From Nocardia jinanensis (GTDB lineage: Bacteria; Actinomycetota; Actinomycetes; Mycobacteriales; Mycobacteriaceae): a stretch of 64,000 bases of DNA. The notes under the pieces are model-generated. The model was not told the DNA's origin and searched no databases. It saw only the letters and a program-made list of their open reading frames with translations. Shown here piece after piece: positions 31,600 through 40,411 of this stretch. The translations under genes were made by a program, and so were the position numbers. The DNA is taken from positions 1 through 64,000 of the forward strand of contig NZ_BMMH01000022.1 in NCBI RefSeq assembly GCF_014645735.1, in the 5' to 3' direction. The number at the start of each line of letters is the position of its first letter. The stretch's first letter is position 1.

Positions 31600-33639
31600 C
31601 TACACTCCGATCCGGCCGCCCCCGGACTTCCAGACCGCCACCACGGCGGGGCGCGGCTGGGTCGTTCCGCCGTCGGGCCAATGCGACGCGGGCCGCTCCA
31701 CCGACGCGTCATCGGTTTCACCCGGATGCTGGACGCACACTACGACGCGATCCTCGGTGATCACCGGACCACAGGTCTCGGCGCCGACCGGGACCGACAG
31801 GAACTGTTTGGTCTCGCCGCGCCGATCACCGTCGAGCACCACCGCGAACAGGCCGTCGTTGGCGTCGAGCGCGTTGCCGTCGGTGCTGATCCACAGGTTG
31901 CCGTACGGGTCGAACGCCAGGTTGTCCGGGCAGGAGATCGGGCTGACCTTCGTCTTGTCGTAGCCCGCGAAATAAGTGTCGGCGACGGCCGGGTCACCGC
32001 AGACCAGCAGCAGAGTCCAGGTGAAGGCGGTACCCGCGTGCTCATCGGTCAGCTCGAGGACCTGCCCGTTCTTGTTCTTGTTGCGGGGGTTGGCCTCGTC
32101 GACCGCCGCCTTGCCCTCGGTACCGCGCTTGTCGTTGTTGGTCAGCGCCACATAGACCTTGCCGGTCTTAGGATTCGCCTCGAAATCCTCGGGGCGGTCC
32201 ATCTTGGTGGCGCCCACCTTGTCGCCGGCGAGTCGGGTGAACACCGCGACCTCCTCGGCGGTCATCCCGTCCACCAGCGATTCACCGCGGCCGTCCGCGG
32301 CCGTCCGCAGGATCGGAATCCACTGGCCGGTCCCGGTGAACCCCTTGTCGGACGGGACCGTGCCGGATCCATCGATCCGGTCGGGGTGGTCGCCGGTGAG
32401 TTTCGCGACGTAGAGCGTGCCCGCGTCCAGGATGGTCATATTGTGGCGGCGGCTCGCGGCCCCGGTGCCCGCCTCGATCTTGCGCGAGGAGACGAACTTG
32501 TACATGTAGTCGAAGCGTTCGTCATCGCCGCAGTAGGCGACGACGGTGCCGTCGGCGGTCACATGAATATTCGCGGCCTCGTGCTTGAACCTGCCCAGAG
32601 CGGTGTGCTTGACCGGGGTGGAGGCGGGATCCCACGGGTCGAGTTCGACCACCCAGCCGAAGCGGTGGGATTCATTGGGCTCGGCGGCGATATCGAAGCG
32701 TTTGTCGAATTTCTCCCAGTAGTGCGGCGCATCGGATTCGCCGATCCCGTAGCGCTTCAGTCGCGCGGCCGATACCGGATCGGCGGCGGCGCCCACGAAA
32801 TAGGCGTTGAAGTTCTCCTCGCCGGAGAGCACGGTGCCCCACGGGGTCACGCCGCCGGAGCAGTTGTTGACCGTGCCGAGGACCTTGGTGCCGGTGGGGT
32901 CGGCGGAGGTCTTGACCAGCGGACTGCCCGCCGCGGGGCCGGTCAGCCGGAACTCGGTGGTCGCGGTGATCCGCCGGTTGTATTTCCCGAACGCGGGCGC
33001 CAGCCGGCCGGTCCCGGGCTCACCGTGCACCTCCACGACGGTCAGACCGTGCGCGGCCATCGCGATATCGACCTGCTCGCGGGTGATCGCCTCGGGCTTG
33101 TACCCCGCGAACATGAACTGCTCGGTCGTGTACTCGTGGTTCACCACGAGCAGGTATTTGCCCGGCTGTCCCTCGATCGGCAGCAGACCGGCGAAATCGT
33201 TGTTGTAACCGAACTGCTTCGCCTGGGCGGCCGGGGTCTGGCGGAAGAAATCGAATTCGGGTGCGTCCGCGAACAACGGATCACCCCAGCGGATGACGAC
33301 ACCCTGCTCGTAGCCTTCCGGAACGACCAGCGCGTCCTGGGTGTTCGGCGCCACCGGGGTGAACCCGGTTCCCGTACCGTCGGTGCTCGCGGTCGTCCCG
33401 ACCTCCGTGCTGTCACCGCAGGCGGCGAGTGCGCTCGCCGCGCCGACCGCGACCACCGCGGCCGCGCTGCCCTGCAGCAGGCGCCGCCGGGAGATCCCCG
33501 CGACGATATCCCCGAAGTAGGTGTTCGACGAGGTGTTGGGCACCTCGTGGAAGCAGGCGTTTCCGCATTTGTACTGACAGGTGACGCGCGCCCGCGACCC
33601 GGCCGGGTCGTGGGCGACGAAGAGCTCGAGAGGTTTCAC
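31600..33639 (-). CDS. PhoX-like phosphatase family protein (DUF839), Tat-exported
   Basis: 679 aa. The N-terminus carries the Cys segment VTCQYKCGNACFHEVPNTSSN that is usual in this family, then a Tat signal SRRRLLQGSAAAVVAVG near residue 48 and a lipobox-like ALAACGD. The rest is the DUF839 beta-propeller: RWGDPLFADAPEFDF, GLLPIEGQPGKYLLVVNHEYT, TPWGTVLSGEENFNAYF, NESHRFGWVVELDP, TKMDRPEDFEANPKTGKVYVALTNND and CPDNLAFDPYGNLWISTDGN, which supply the Ca/Fe ligands of PhoX. GTG 33639 follows AGGAG. Likely a periplasmic or surface phosphoesterase. Confidence 0.88.
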   Translation of the reverse strand: MKPLELFVAHDPAGSRARVTCQYKCGNACFHEVPNTSSNTYFGDIVAGISRRRLLQGSAAAVVAVGAASALAACGDSTEVGTTASTDGTGTGFTPVAPNTQDALVVPEGYEQGVVIRWGDPLFADAPEFDFFRQTPAAQAKQFGYNNDFAGLLPIEGQPGKYLLVVNHEYTTEQFMFAGYKPEAITREQVDIAMAAHGLTVVEVHGEPGTGRLAPAFGKYNRRITATTEFRLTGPAAGSPLVKTSADPTGTKVLGTVNNCSGGVTPWGTVLSGEENFNAYFVGAAADPVSAARLKRYGIGESDAPHYWEKFDKRFDIAAEPNESHRFGWVVELDPWDPASTPVKHTALGRFKHEAANIHVTADGTVVAYCGDDERFDYMYKFVSSRKIEAGTGAASRRHNMTILDAGTLYVAKLTGDHPDRIDGSGTVPSDKGFTGTGQWIPILRTAADGRGESLVDGMTAEEVAVFTRLAGDKVGATKMDRPEDFEANPKTGKVYVALTNNDKRGTEGKAAVDEANPRNKNKNGQVLELTDEHAGTAFTWTLLLVCGDPAVADTYFAGYDKTKVSPISCPDNLAFDPYGNLWISTDGNALDANDGLFAVVLDGDRRGETKQFLSVPVGAETCGPVITEDRVVVCVQHPGETDDASVERPASHWPDGGTTQPRPAVVAVWKSGGGRIGV

Positions 33640-33724
33640 AGTTGACTCCTGTTCCGGGCTGAACGCCCGCACGCTAGCCGACCCAGGCGAGTCCCAGGAG
33701 TCTGTTGAATTAACTGCGGACCAA

Positions 33725-33756
33725 CACGGTGGCCATGGAAAGCCCAGGCCACCGTG
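33725..33756 (-). terminator. Hairpin terminator downstream of leuS
   Basis: CACGGTGGCC and GGCCACCGTG form a 10-bp stem with a 12-nt loop, 15 bases beyond the leuS stop on its strand. Confidence 0.65.
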
Positions 33757-33770
33757 CGGGCCGATAACAG

Positions 33771-36665
33771 CTACGCGACGATGTTGACCAACCGACCCGG
33801 CACGACGATCAGCTTGCGCGGGGCCTTGCCGTCGAGCAGGGCGGCGATCTTCTCGTCGGCCAGCGCGGCCGCTTCGATCGCCGCCTGATCGGCCTCGGGA
33901 TCGACCTGGATACGGCTGCGGACCTTGCCGTTGACCTGGATCGGGTACTCCACCGTTTCCGCGGTCAGCAGTGCCGGATCGGCGACCGGGAAGGGGCCGT
34001 GCGCCAGGGAGTGGCTGTGCCCCAGCCGTTCCCACAGTTCCTCGGTCATATGCGGGGCCAGCGGCGCCAGCATCAGCACCACCGGCTCCACCGCCGAACG
34101 CGGCGCACCGCCGGGGTAGACCTTGGTCAGGTGGTTGGTCAGTTCGATCAGTTTGGCACCCGCGGTGTTATCGCGCATGGCCGCCAGATCCTCGTCGACC
34201 CCGGCGATCGTCCGGTGCAGCAGCCGCAGCGTCTCGTCGGCCGGATTGTCCTCGGTGACCCGGGTCGCGCCGGTCTCCTCGTCCACCACCAGTCGCCACA
34301 CCCGCTGCAGGAACCGCTGCGCGCCGATAACGTCCTTGGTCGCCCACGGCCGTGAGGTGTCCAGCGGACCCATCGACATCTCGTAGAAGCGGAAGGTGTC
34401 GGCACCGTACAGATCGCAGATCTCGTCCGGGGCGATCGCGTTCTTCAACGATTTGCCGATCTTGCCGTACTCCTGGTTCACCTCGACCTCGGCACCCGTG
34501 GCGTCGGTCCAGTAGAACCGGCCGTCACGTTCGGTCACCTCGGCAGCGGGCACATAGGCGCCACGCGCGTCGGTATAGGCGAAGGCCTGGATATAGCCCT
34601 GGTTGAACAGACGGCGATACGGTTCGCTGCCGCTCACCTCGCCCAGGTCGAACAGGACTTTCTGCCAGAACCGGGCGTACAGCAGATGCAGTACCGCATG
34701 CTCCACCCCGCCCACGTACAGATCCACCCCGCCGGGATCGTCGGCGCCGTGCTCGGCGGGCCGCGGGCCCAGCCAATAGGTCTCGTTCTCCTTCGCGCAG
34801 AACTCCGCGGAATTGGTCGGGTCGGCGTAGCGCAGCTGGTACCACGAACTACCGGCCCAGTTCGGCATCACATTGGTGTCGCGGCGGTAGGTGCGCGGGC
34901 CGTCGCCCAGATCCAACTCCACCTCGACCCAGTCGGTGGCCTTGGCCAGCGGCGGCGACGGCTCGGAGTTCGCGTCGTCGGGATCGAAGGTGACCGGTGC
35001 GAAATCGTCCAGTTCGGGCAACCGCACCGGCAGCATCGATTCCGGCAGCGCGTGTGGTGCACCGGATTCGTCGTAGACGATCGGGAACGGCTCACCCCAG
35101 TACCGTTGCCGCGCGAACAACCAGTCGCGCAGTTTGTACTGGACGGTGCCGGCGCCGTGCCCGTCGGCCTCCAGCCGCGCGATCACGGTGGCTTTGGCGT
35201 CGGCGATGTTCAGTCCGTCCAGGTAACCGGAATTGATCGCCGGTCCGTCACCGCTGTAGGCCGTACCGTCGAAATCCGCGGGCGGCTCGACGGTACGGAT
35301 GATCGGCAGACCGAAAGCGGTCGCGAAATCCCAGTCGCGCTGGTCCTGACCGGGCACCGCCATGATCGCGCCGGTGCCGTAACCACTCAGGACGTAGTCG
35401 GCGATGAAGATCGGGATCCGCGCGCCGTCGACCGGATTGGTGGCATGGGCACCCAGGAAGACACCGGTCTTGTCCTTGTTCTCCTGACGCTCCAGATCCG
35501 ACTTCGCGGCAATGGACTTCCGGTAGGCCACCACGGCCTCGGCCGGTGTCGCGCTACCGGCCGTCCAGCGCGGATCGGTTCCCGCGGGCCAGGCGGCCGC
35601 CGTCAACCGGTCCACCATCTCGTGCTCGGGAGCCAGCACCAGATAGGTCGCGCCGAAGAGCGTATCGGGTCGGGTGGTGAACACCTCGACATCACCGGCC
35701 GCGGTGGCGAACTCGACCCGAGCGCCACGTGAGCGACCGATCCAGTTGCGCTGCATGGCCTTCACGTTCTCCGGCCAGTCCACCCGGTCCAGATCGTCGA
35801 TCAACCGGTCGGAATAGGCGGTGATCCGCATCATCCACTGCCACAGCCGCTTACGGAACACCGGGAAATTGCCCCGCTCGCTACGGCCGTCGGCGGTGAC
35901 TTCCTCGTTGGACAGCACCGTCCCCAGACCCGGACACCAGTTCACCACCGAATCCGTCTGGTAGACCAGGCGATAGGAGTCGATCACCGCATTGCGCTCG
36001 GCGACGGACAGACCCGCCCAGTCCTTACCGTCCGGCGCCGGACGAGCGCCCGCCGCGAACTGCTGCTCCAGCTCCGATATCGGCCGGGCGCGGCCGATCT
36101 CCTGGTCGTACCAGGCGTGGTAGATGCGCAGGAAGATCCACTGCGTCCACTTGTAGTACTCGGGATCGGTGGTCGCGAACGACCGCCGCCGATCGTGTCC
36201 CAGCCCCAGCCGATCCAGCTGCCGCTGCATGGTGGCGATATTGGACTCGGTGGTATCGCGCGGATGCGCCCCCGTCTGCACCGCGTACTGCTCGGCGGGC
36301 AGGCCGAACGCGTCGTAGCCCAGGGCGTGCAGGACATTGCGGCCCCGCATCCGGTGGTAGCGGGCGAATACATCGGTGGCGATATAGCCCAGCGGATGGC
36401 CGACATGCAGCCCCGCCCCCGACGGGTACGGGAACATGTCCTGAACGAACAGTTTGTCGGCCGGCACCTCCCCCGCCAGCGGACCGACCGGGTTCGGGGC
36501 GAAAAAGGTGCCGCGCTCGTTCCAGCGCTGCTGCCACCGCCGCTCGATCTCCCCGGCGAGCTCGGCGGTGTACCGGTGGGCGGGCGTATCACCGGCGCGA
36601 CCCTGGGGTGCGCCAGGGTCTACCGAGCCCTGCCCGGCCGTCTCGGTTGCGCGGGAGTCCTGCAC
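33771..36665 (-). CDS. leuS: Leucyl-tRNA synthetase
   Basis: Class I aminoacyl-tRNA synthetase, 964 aa, charging tRNA-Leu in the cytosol. Seen are the HIGH-type motif PYPSGAGLHVGHPLGY near residue 80, YDAFGLPAEQYA, the CP1 editing domain (LFGATYLVLAPEHEM, YGTGAIMAVPGQDQRDWDFA), VGGVEHAVLHLLYARFW, and the KMSKS-type loop YGKIGKSLKNAIAPDE. The C-terminus ends KLIVVPGRLVNIVA. GTG 36665 follows AAGGCAGG. The first 25 residues are a low-complexity extension. Monocistronic as far as can be seen. Confidence 0.97.
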   Translation of the reverse strand: MQDSRATETAGQGSVDPGAPQGRAGDTPAHRYTAELAGEIERRWQQRWNERGTFFAPNPVGPLAGEVPADKLFVQDMFPYPSGAGLHVGHPLGYIATDVFARYHRMRGRNVLHALGYDAFGLPAEQYAVQTGAHPRDTTESNIATMQRQLDRLGLGHDRRRSFATTDPEYYKWTQWIFLRIYHAWYDQEIGRARPISELEQQFAAGARPAPDGKDWAGLSVAERNAVIDSYRLVYQTDSVVNWCPGLGTVLSNEEVTADGRSERGNFPVFRKRLWQWMMRITAYSDRLIDDLDRVDWPENVKAMQRNWIGRSRGARVEFATAAGDVEVFTTRPDTLFGATYLVLAPEHEMVDRLTAAAWPAGTDPRWTAGSATPAEAVVAYRKSIAAKSDLERQENKDKTGVFLGAHATNPVDGARIPIFIADYVLSGYGTGAIMAVPGQDQRDWDFATAFGLPIIRTVEPPADFDGTAYSGDGPAINSGYLDGLNIADAKATVIARLEADGHGAGTVQYKLRDWLFARQRYWGEPFPIVYDESGAPHALPESMLPVRLPELDDFAPVTFDPDDANSEPSPPLAKATDWVEVELDLGDGPRTYRRDTNVMPNWAGSSWYQLRYADPTNSAEFCAKENETYWLGPRPAEHGADDPGGVDLYVGGVEHAVLHLLYARFWQKVLFDLGEVSGSEPYRRLFNQGYIQAFAYTDARGAYVPAAEVTERDGRFYWTDATGAEVEVNQEYGKIGKSLKNAIAPDEICDLYGADTFRFYEMSMGPLDTSRPWATKDVIGAQRFLQRVWRLVVDEETGATRVTEDNPADETLRLLHRTIAGVDEDLAAMRDNTAGAKLIELTNHLTKVYPGGAPRSAVEPVVLMLAPLAPHMTEELWERLGHSHSLAHGPFPVADPALLTAETVEYPIQVNGKVRSRIQVDPEADQAAIEAAALADEKIAALLDGKAPRKLIVVPGRLVNIVA

Positions 36666-36824
36666 GGTCCTGCCTTCTCTAGCTGCTGATGGGGAGAATT
36701 CCGTCGTCGAACAGCCTAAGACGTGCGAGCTGACAAGCCCAAAAGGGTATGGGCGTGGCAGGTGCTGGTGACGGTGATCACGGACGAAACCCTCCCTTCT
36801 ACCCTGGATGGTCCAGCCCAGTGG

Positions 36825-36926
36825 TCGGGGCCCGCCCCGGTTCTGGAGCGACGAAGCGAAGGAGCGCAGCGACTGAGCGCAGCGACTGAGCGCAGGAGTG
36901 AAGAACCGGGGTTAACAGGGCCCCGA
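36825..36926. repeat. Long inverted-repeat element with internal 13-bp tandem repeats
   Basis: The outer arms TCGGGGCCC (36825-36833) and GGGCCCCGA (36918-36926) and inner arms CCCCGGTTCT (36835-36844) and AGAACCGGGG (36902-36911) are perfect. The loop contains AGCGCAGCGACTG twice in tandem (36863-36888) and a partial third copy. It lies in the 309-bp non-coding gap between leuS and the SdpI-like gene and resembles a REP-type intergenic element. Confidence 0.75.
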
Positions 36927-36962
36927 CCCCGCCCCGCCGCAGGCGGGGCAGATGAACACAGC

Positions 36963-36968
36963 TACTCT
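36963..36968 (+). promoter_or_regulatory. -10 hexamer TACTCT of the SdpI-like gene
   Basis: TACTCT is 6 nt upstream of GTG 36975, with no Shine-Dalgarno. Confidence 0.45.
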
Positions 36969-36974
36969 CACCTG

Positions 36975-37394
36975 GTGTTCGTTGTCGCAATTCTCCTGTT
37001 CGTCGTGGCCCTGGTGGCCCTGACGACGGGTTTACTCGGCTTCGTCGGCCGTCTTCCGGGCAACCGCTACATCGGCGTCCACACCGAGGCCGCGCTCCGC
37101 GACGAAGCCGCGTTCCGCACCGCCAACCGGGTCGCCGCCCCCACCTCGATCGCCGCCGGTGCGTTGCTGGCCGCGGGTGCGCTGGTGGTTCTGGCCGCCG
37201 GAGGTTTCATCGCCGTGGTGGTGACAGTGGTGGTCCTGGCGATCGCGCTGTTCACGCTGGGGGCGGGTGCCAATGCGGGCGCGCGGGCCGCCGAAGCGAT
37301 CGCGCCGCCGCCGGAGACCGGCGGATGTGGTGGCTCCTGTAGGGGTTGCTCGCTCGAGAGCACCTGTGCACCGGCGGTCTCGCAGTCGGCCTGA
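36975..37394 (+). CDS. SdpI-like small membrane protein with Cys-rich tail
   Basis: 139 aa. TM1 is VAILLFVVALVALTTGLLG; after GRLPGNRYIGVHTEAALRDEAAFRTANRVAAP (the SdpI/YhfL-type motif with RxxGxxT and NR) come TM2 (AAGALLAAGALVVLAAGGF) and TM3 (AVVVTVVVLAIALFTLG). A short tail ends GGCGGSCRGCSLESTC, with five Cys. The function is unknown; SdpI in Bacillus is an immunity protein, but this family is broad. GTG 36975 fits the leaderless promoter; the frame upstream covers the inverted-repeat element. Confidence 0.78.
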   Translation: MFVVAILLFVVALVALTTGLLGFVGRLPGNRYIGVHTEAALRDEAAFRTANRVAAPTSIAAGALLAAGALVVLAAGGFIAVVVTVVVLAIALFTLGAGANAGARAAEAIAPPPETGGCGGSCRGCSLESTCAPAVSQSA

Positions 37395-37403
37395 TCACGC
37401 CGG

Positions 37404-38741
37404 TCAGCCCAGCCAGTCCAGTACCGACGCGGCCGTCCACGACTGCTGCATACTGCCCAGCGGTTCCCCGGTGAATGGTTCGTAGTATTCGGCGAAGCTG
37501 CCGTCGCTGGCCTGCCGCAGCGCCTCGGCGCGCAGCATGTACGAGCGTTCCGCCCAACCGCGATGGGCGAACACCCACGAGAACAGCCAGCTCATCACCG
37601 GCCACACCGGGCCCCGCCAGTATTCGCGCGGCCGGAAATCCTTCGATACCGGCGAGGTGGAGGGCGGTAGCGCGTAACGCAGATCCGGATGGCCGCAGAA
37701 GCGCGGGCCCTCGAACAGGCGCAGCAGGTTGCTCTCGGTGGCCCGGGGCAGGCCGCCGCTGATGAGGGGCGCGAACATCGCCAAGGTCTCGGTGGTGATC
37801 CAGCGTTGCAGGCGCGTGTCGTAGTCGCGGGCCGCACCGGTGCGGGCATCGGTGGTGGCGATCACTCCGGCTCGGAACCTCTCGGCCCAGCCGAAGAGCT
37901 CCCGGGTATCGGATTTGGCCTGGTGGTACTCCTCGCCGATCTGTCCCAGCACCTCGCAGGCCAGTGCGAAGATCGCGGTCACGAAGACGTCCTCGACCGC
38001 GAAGTCCATCGTCGAACTCAACGCGTCGTCGTCGTAGCGGGCGCGGCGCATCTGTTCCACCAGCCACAGGTACCGGTCGTATTCACGGTCGGTGGGCCGC
38101 TGGGTGGGGTCGGCGACGACGAGGACGTCCTCGCGCCGGTAGGGCGGCAGATCGCCGGGCCTCACATTCCCGTAGGCCCGGTCCCAGCGCGGGGAGTTGT
38201 CCATCCCGGATTCCCAGCCGTGGTAGAGCGTGATGCGGCCGCTGCCCAGTGGGTCGCGGGCGTGGGCCAGCCAGCGATGCCAGCGTACGAGGTCGGCCCA
38301 GCGCCGGTTGAGGAACTCCTCGGCCACCGCGCGGGTACTGCGACCGTGGCGGCGCGAATGGTCCAGGATCCGCTGCACCGCGATGGCGTGTACCGGCGGC
38401 TGCGTGATCCCGGAGGTGTCCGGACCGTCCGGCGCGTTCGCGGCCAGCAGCCGGCATTCCCAGCGGGCCGGTCCGGGGAAGTAACCATCGACCCCGTTGG
38501 CGAAGACGATATGGGGGATCATGCCGTTCTTCCACTGCGCCGAGAGCAGGGTGTCGAGCTCGATCACCGCTCGTTCCACGCTCAGCGGCGCCAGCCCCAC
38601 CGCCACGAAGGCCGCGTCCCAGCTCCACATATGCGGATACAACCGCGGCGCGGCACTGGTCATGGTTCCCAAATCGTTGCCGCGCAGCAGATAGGCCGCG
38701 CGGGCGGCGAGCTGCGTGGGGGTGAAACCTGGGTGCGCCAT
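37404..38741 (-). CDS. Glucosylglycerate hydrolase-like GH63 glycosidase
   Basis: About 445 aa, (alpha/alpha)6-barrel glycoside hydrolase of the MGH1-like/GH63 group. Seen are LYPHMWSWDAAFVAVGL, GMIPHIVFA, the substrate-loop DGYFPGPARWE, the acid region YHGWESGMDNSPRWD, AVEDVFVTAIFALA, REYWRGPVWPVMSWLF, and the base region FAEYYEPFTGEPLGSMQQSWTAA. This pattern matches mycobacterial glucosylglycerate hydrolase, which recycles the compatible solute glucosylglycerate after nitrogen stress. The length (446 aa) also matches. ATG 38741 was chosen for homology; no clear Shine-Dalgarno. Confidence 0.82.
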   Translation of the reverse strand: MAHPGFTPTQLAARAAYLLRGNDLGTMTSAAPRLYPHMWSWDAAFVAVGLAPLSVERAVIELDTLLSAQWKNGMIPHIVFANGVDGYFPGPARWECRLLAANAPDGPDTSGITQPPVHAIAVQRILDHSRRHGRSTRAVAEEFLNRRWADLVRWHRWLAHARDPLGSGRITLYHGWESGMDNSPRWDRAYGNVRPGDLPPYRREDVLVVADPTQRPTDREYDRYLWLVEQMRRARYDDDALSSTMDFAVEDVFVTAIFALACEVLGQIGEEYHQAKSDTRELFGWAERFRAGVIATTDARTGAARDYDTRLQRWITTETLAMFAPLISGGLPRATESNLLRLFEGPRFCGHPDLRYALPPSTSPVSKDFRPREYWRGPVWPVMSWLFSWVFAHRGWAERSYMLRAEALRQASDGSFAEYYEPFTGEPLGSMQQSWTAASVLDWLG

Positions 38742-38978
38742 CTCTACATCTTGCTGGTCGGGACCGGGGGCACGCAGCATCGGTGCGTGCGAACGCAATA
38801 TCTACCGAATCACGGTTTCGCTCCAGTGTGCGCCATATTTCGCGCGCGCTACACGAACTCGCCGAACCCTCGCATCGCCGCGTGTGACCGCGGCGCGGTG
38901 TGGTACGCACTACCCCGGCGAGCCGTCGACCGTTCGGCGGCACACAGTAGCCGGGGGACGAAACGAGGAGTGGGCGAT

Positions 38979-39680
38979 ATGCAGCAGGAAGCCGACAGCG
39001 CGCGCCGGAAACGGCCGGTGGCACTGATCACCGGCGGCGGGCGCGGGCTCGGCGCGGCCATCGCACGAGAACTCGCCCCCGGCCACCGGCTGCTACTGGG
39101 GGCGCGCACCGCAGCCGGTCTCGAATCGATACTGGCCGAACTTCCCGATGCCACCGGTTGGCCGGTGGAGCTCACCGATTACGACGCGGTAGCGGCGGCG
39201 GTGCGGCCGATCGAACGGCTGGATGTGCTGGTGCACAATGCCGGTATCGCCGATCTCGGCACGATCGCCGAGTCCTCGGTGCGGCAGTGGCGCGAGACAC
39301 TGGAGGCCAACCTGATCGCGGTCGCCGAACTGACGCGGCTGCTGTTGCCGGCCCTGCGCGCCGCGAACGGCCATGTAGTACTGATCAATTCGGGTGCGGG
39401 GCTGCGCGCCCATGCCGGCTGGGCGTCCTACGCGGCCGGCAAATTCGGTCTGCGGGCGTTCGGCGACGCACTGCGCCTGGAGGAACCCGCACTGCGGGTG
39501 ACCTCGATCCATCCGGGCCGCATCGATACGGATATGCAGCGCGCGATCGTCGCCGGTGAGGGCCGGGCCTACGATCCGAACCAGTTCCTGCGCCCGGAGA
39601 CGGTGGCCCGCACGATCCGTACCGCGATCGAGACCCCCGGCGACGCGCATCCGACCGAAATCGTGCTGCGCCCCAGATGA
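38979..39680 (+). CDS. Short-chain dehydrogenase/reductase
   Basis: 233 aa SDR. The cofactor motif ITGGGRGLGAAIA, the NAG motif VLVHNAGIADLG, and catalytic SGAGLRAHAGWASYAAGKFGLRAF (Ser, Tyr, Lys of the YxxxK motif as YAAGK) are all present, with IHPGRIDTDM after strand six. NADP preference and substrate cannot be read. ATG 38979 has GAGGAG at 8 nt. Divergent from the glycosidase with a 237-bp gap that shows no gene. Confidence 0.88.
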   Translation: MQQEADSARRKRPVALITGGGRGLGAAIARELAPGHRLLLGARTAAGLESILAELPDATGWPVELTDYDAVAAAVRPIERLDVLVHNAGIADLGTIAESSVRQWRETLEANLIAVAELTRLLLPALRAANGHVVLINSGAGLRAHAGWASYAAGKFGLRAFGDALRLEEPALRVTSIHPGRIDTDMQRAIVAGEGRAYDPNQFLRPETVARTIRTAIETPGDAHPTEIVLRPR

Positions 39681-39865
39681 GCATGCATCGGCCCTGGCCG
39701 GATCGTCTCGTTGTACGGCCCTGGACCGCCGATCACGCGCGACGCGTCGGCGCATGGCGTTACGGCGGGCCGTGGCGGGTCTACGACCTCGACGAGGTGA
39801 TGGACAGGACGCCGTCGATCGCGATGCTCGACGAAGACGGCGTGCTCGTCGGGCAATTCCGATGA
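39677..39865 (+). pseudogene. Truncated GNAT acetyltransferase N-terminus
   Basis: 62 codons: PDRLVVRPWTADHARRVGAWRYG, then GPWRVYDLDEVMDRTP and DEDGVLVGQFR, then stop. This matches the first third of GNAT proteins (LxLRPW...W.Y...VYD...). The acetyl-CoA-binding part is absent in all frames; the next bases in the +1 frame read NSDESVAGGARP, which could continue the original protein, so a frameshift plus later decay is plausible. ATG overlaps the SDR stop by 4 nt (ATGA). Confidence 0.45.
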
Positions 39866-39932
39866 GAGTGTGGCGGGGGGCGCGAGACCGCGTCCGCCGC
39901 CGGAGCCGTGGTGTGCAGCGTGCCCGGTGCGG

Positions 39933-40229
39933 TCAGTGCTCGTCGTAGTGGCCGTCGTGCGGGGCGTGCCGGTGTCCGTCGTGGATGTAGTCCACATGGT
40001 CACCGTGCGGAACGGCGACGTGACCGCAGCCCTCACCGTGCACGTGATCGTGCGCTGCGTGCTCGGTGTGGCCCTGGTTCTCGCATTCGTCGAAGTGCCC
40101 CTCGTGGGCGCGGTGCAGGTGTCCGTCATGGACATAGTCGACGTGATCACCGTGCGGAACCGCTACGTGACCGCAGTCCGGTCCGTGCACATGGGTGTGT
40201 TCGGTGTGCTGATCATGTGCCGTTGTCAT
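39933..40229 (-). CDS. His-rich metal-binding protein with internal duplication
   Basis: 98 aa, about one quarter His. Two copies of a roughly 38-residue unit are arranged in tandem: HVHGPDCGHVAVPHGDHVDY plus VHDGHLHRAHEGHFDE, and HVHGEGCGHVAVPHGDHVDY plus IHDGHRHAPHDGHYDE. Each has one Cys and many His/Asp, suggesting Zn or Ni binding or buffering in the cytosol. Proteins of this type are common in actinobacteria and are sometimes mislabelled as zinc transporter parts; no TM segment is present. ATG 40229 has GGGAG upstream. Confidence 0.8.
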   Translation of the reverse strand: MTTAHDQHTEHTHVHGPDCGHVAVPHGDHVDYVHDGHLHRAHEGHFDECENQGHTEHAAHDHVHGEGCGHVAVPHGDHVDYIHDGHRHAPHDGHYDEH

Positions 40230-40411
40230 CGGTGCTCCCTCTTTCCTCGACGCGGATGCTTTCTTCGAAACGGTCACCTGGAACTACACACTCGAATACA
40301 TTACCAAGTGCGCATCAATGCAGGTAGCTACATATGCGCCGGCCCCGATATAGCGGCGATTCATCAGCCGCGCCCCCACCCCTTCCCCACCGTGGCAAAC
40401 ATTGACTGTTA

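Noticed and set aside
33580..33639. Cys-rich N-terminus of the PhoX-like protein as a novel metal site
   Set aside because: As I recall, the CxYxCGNxC segment ahead of the Tat signal is usual for actinobacterial DUF839 proteins, so it is a family feature.
31681..33645. 654-codon open frame antisense to the PhoX-like gene
   Set aside because: The opposite strand encodes a complete DUF839 protein with Tat signal; this frame has no recognisable domain.
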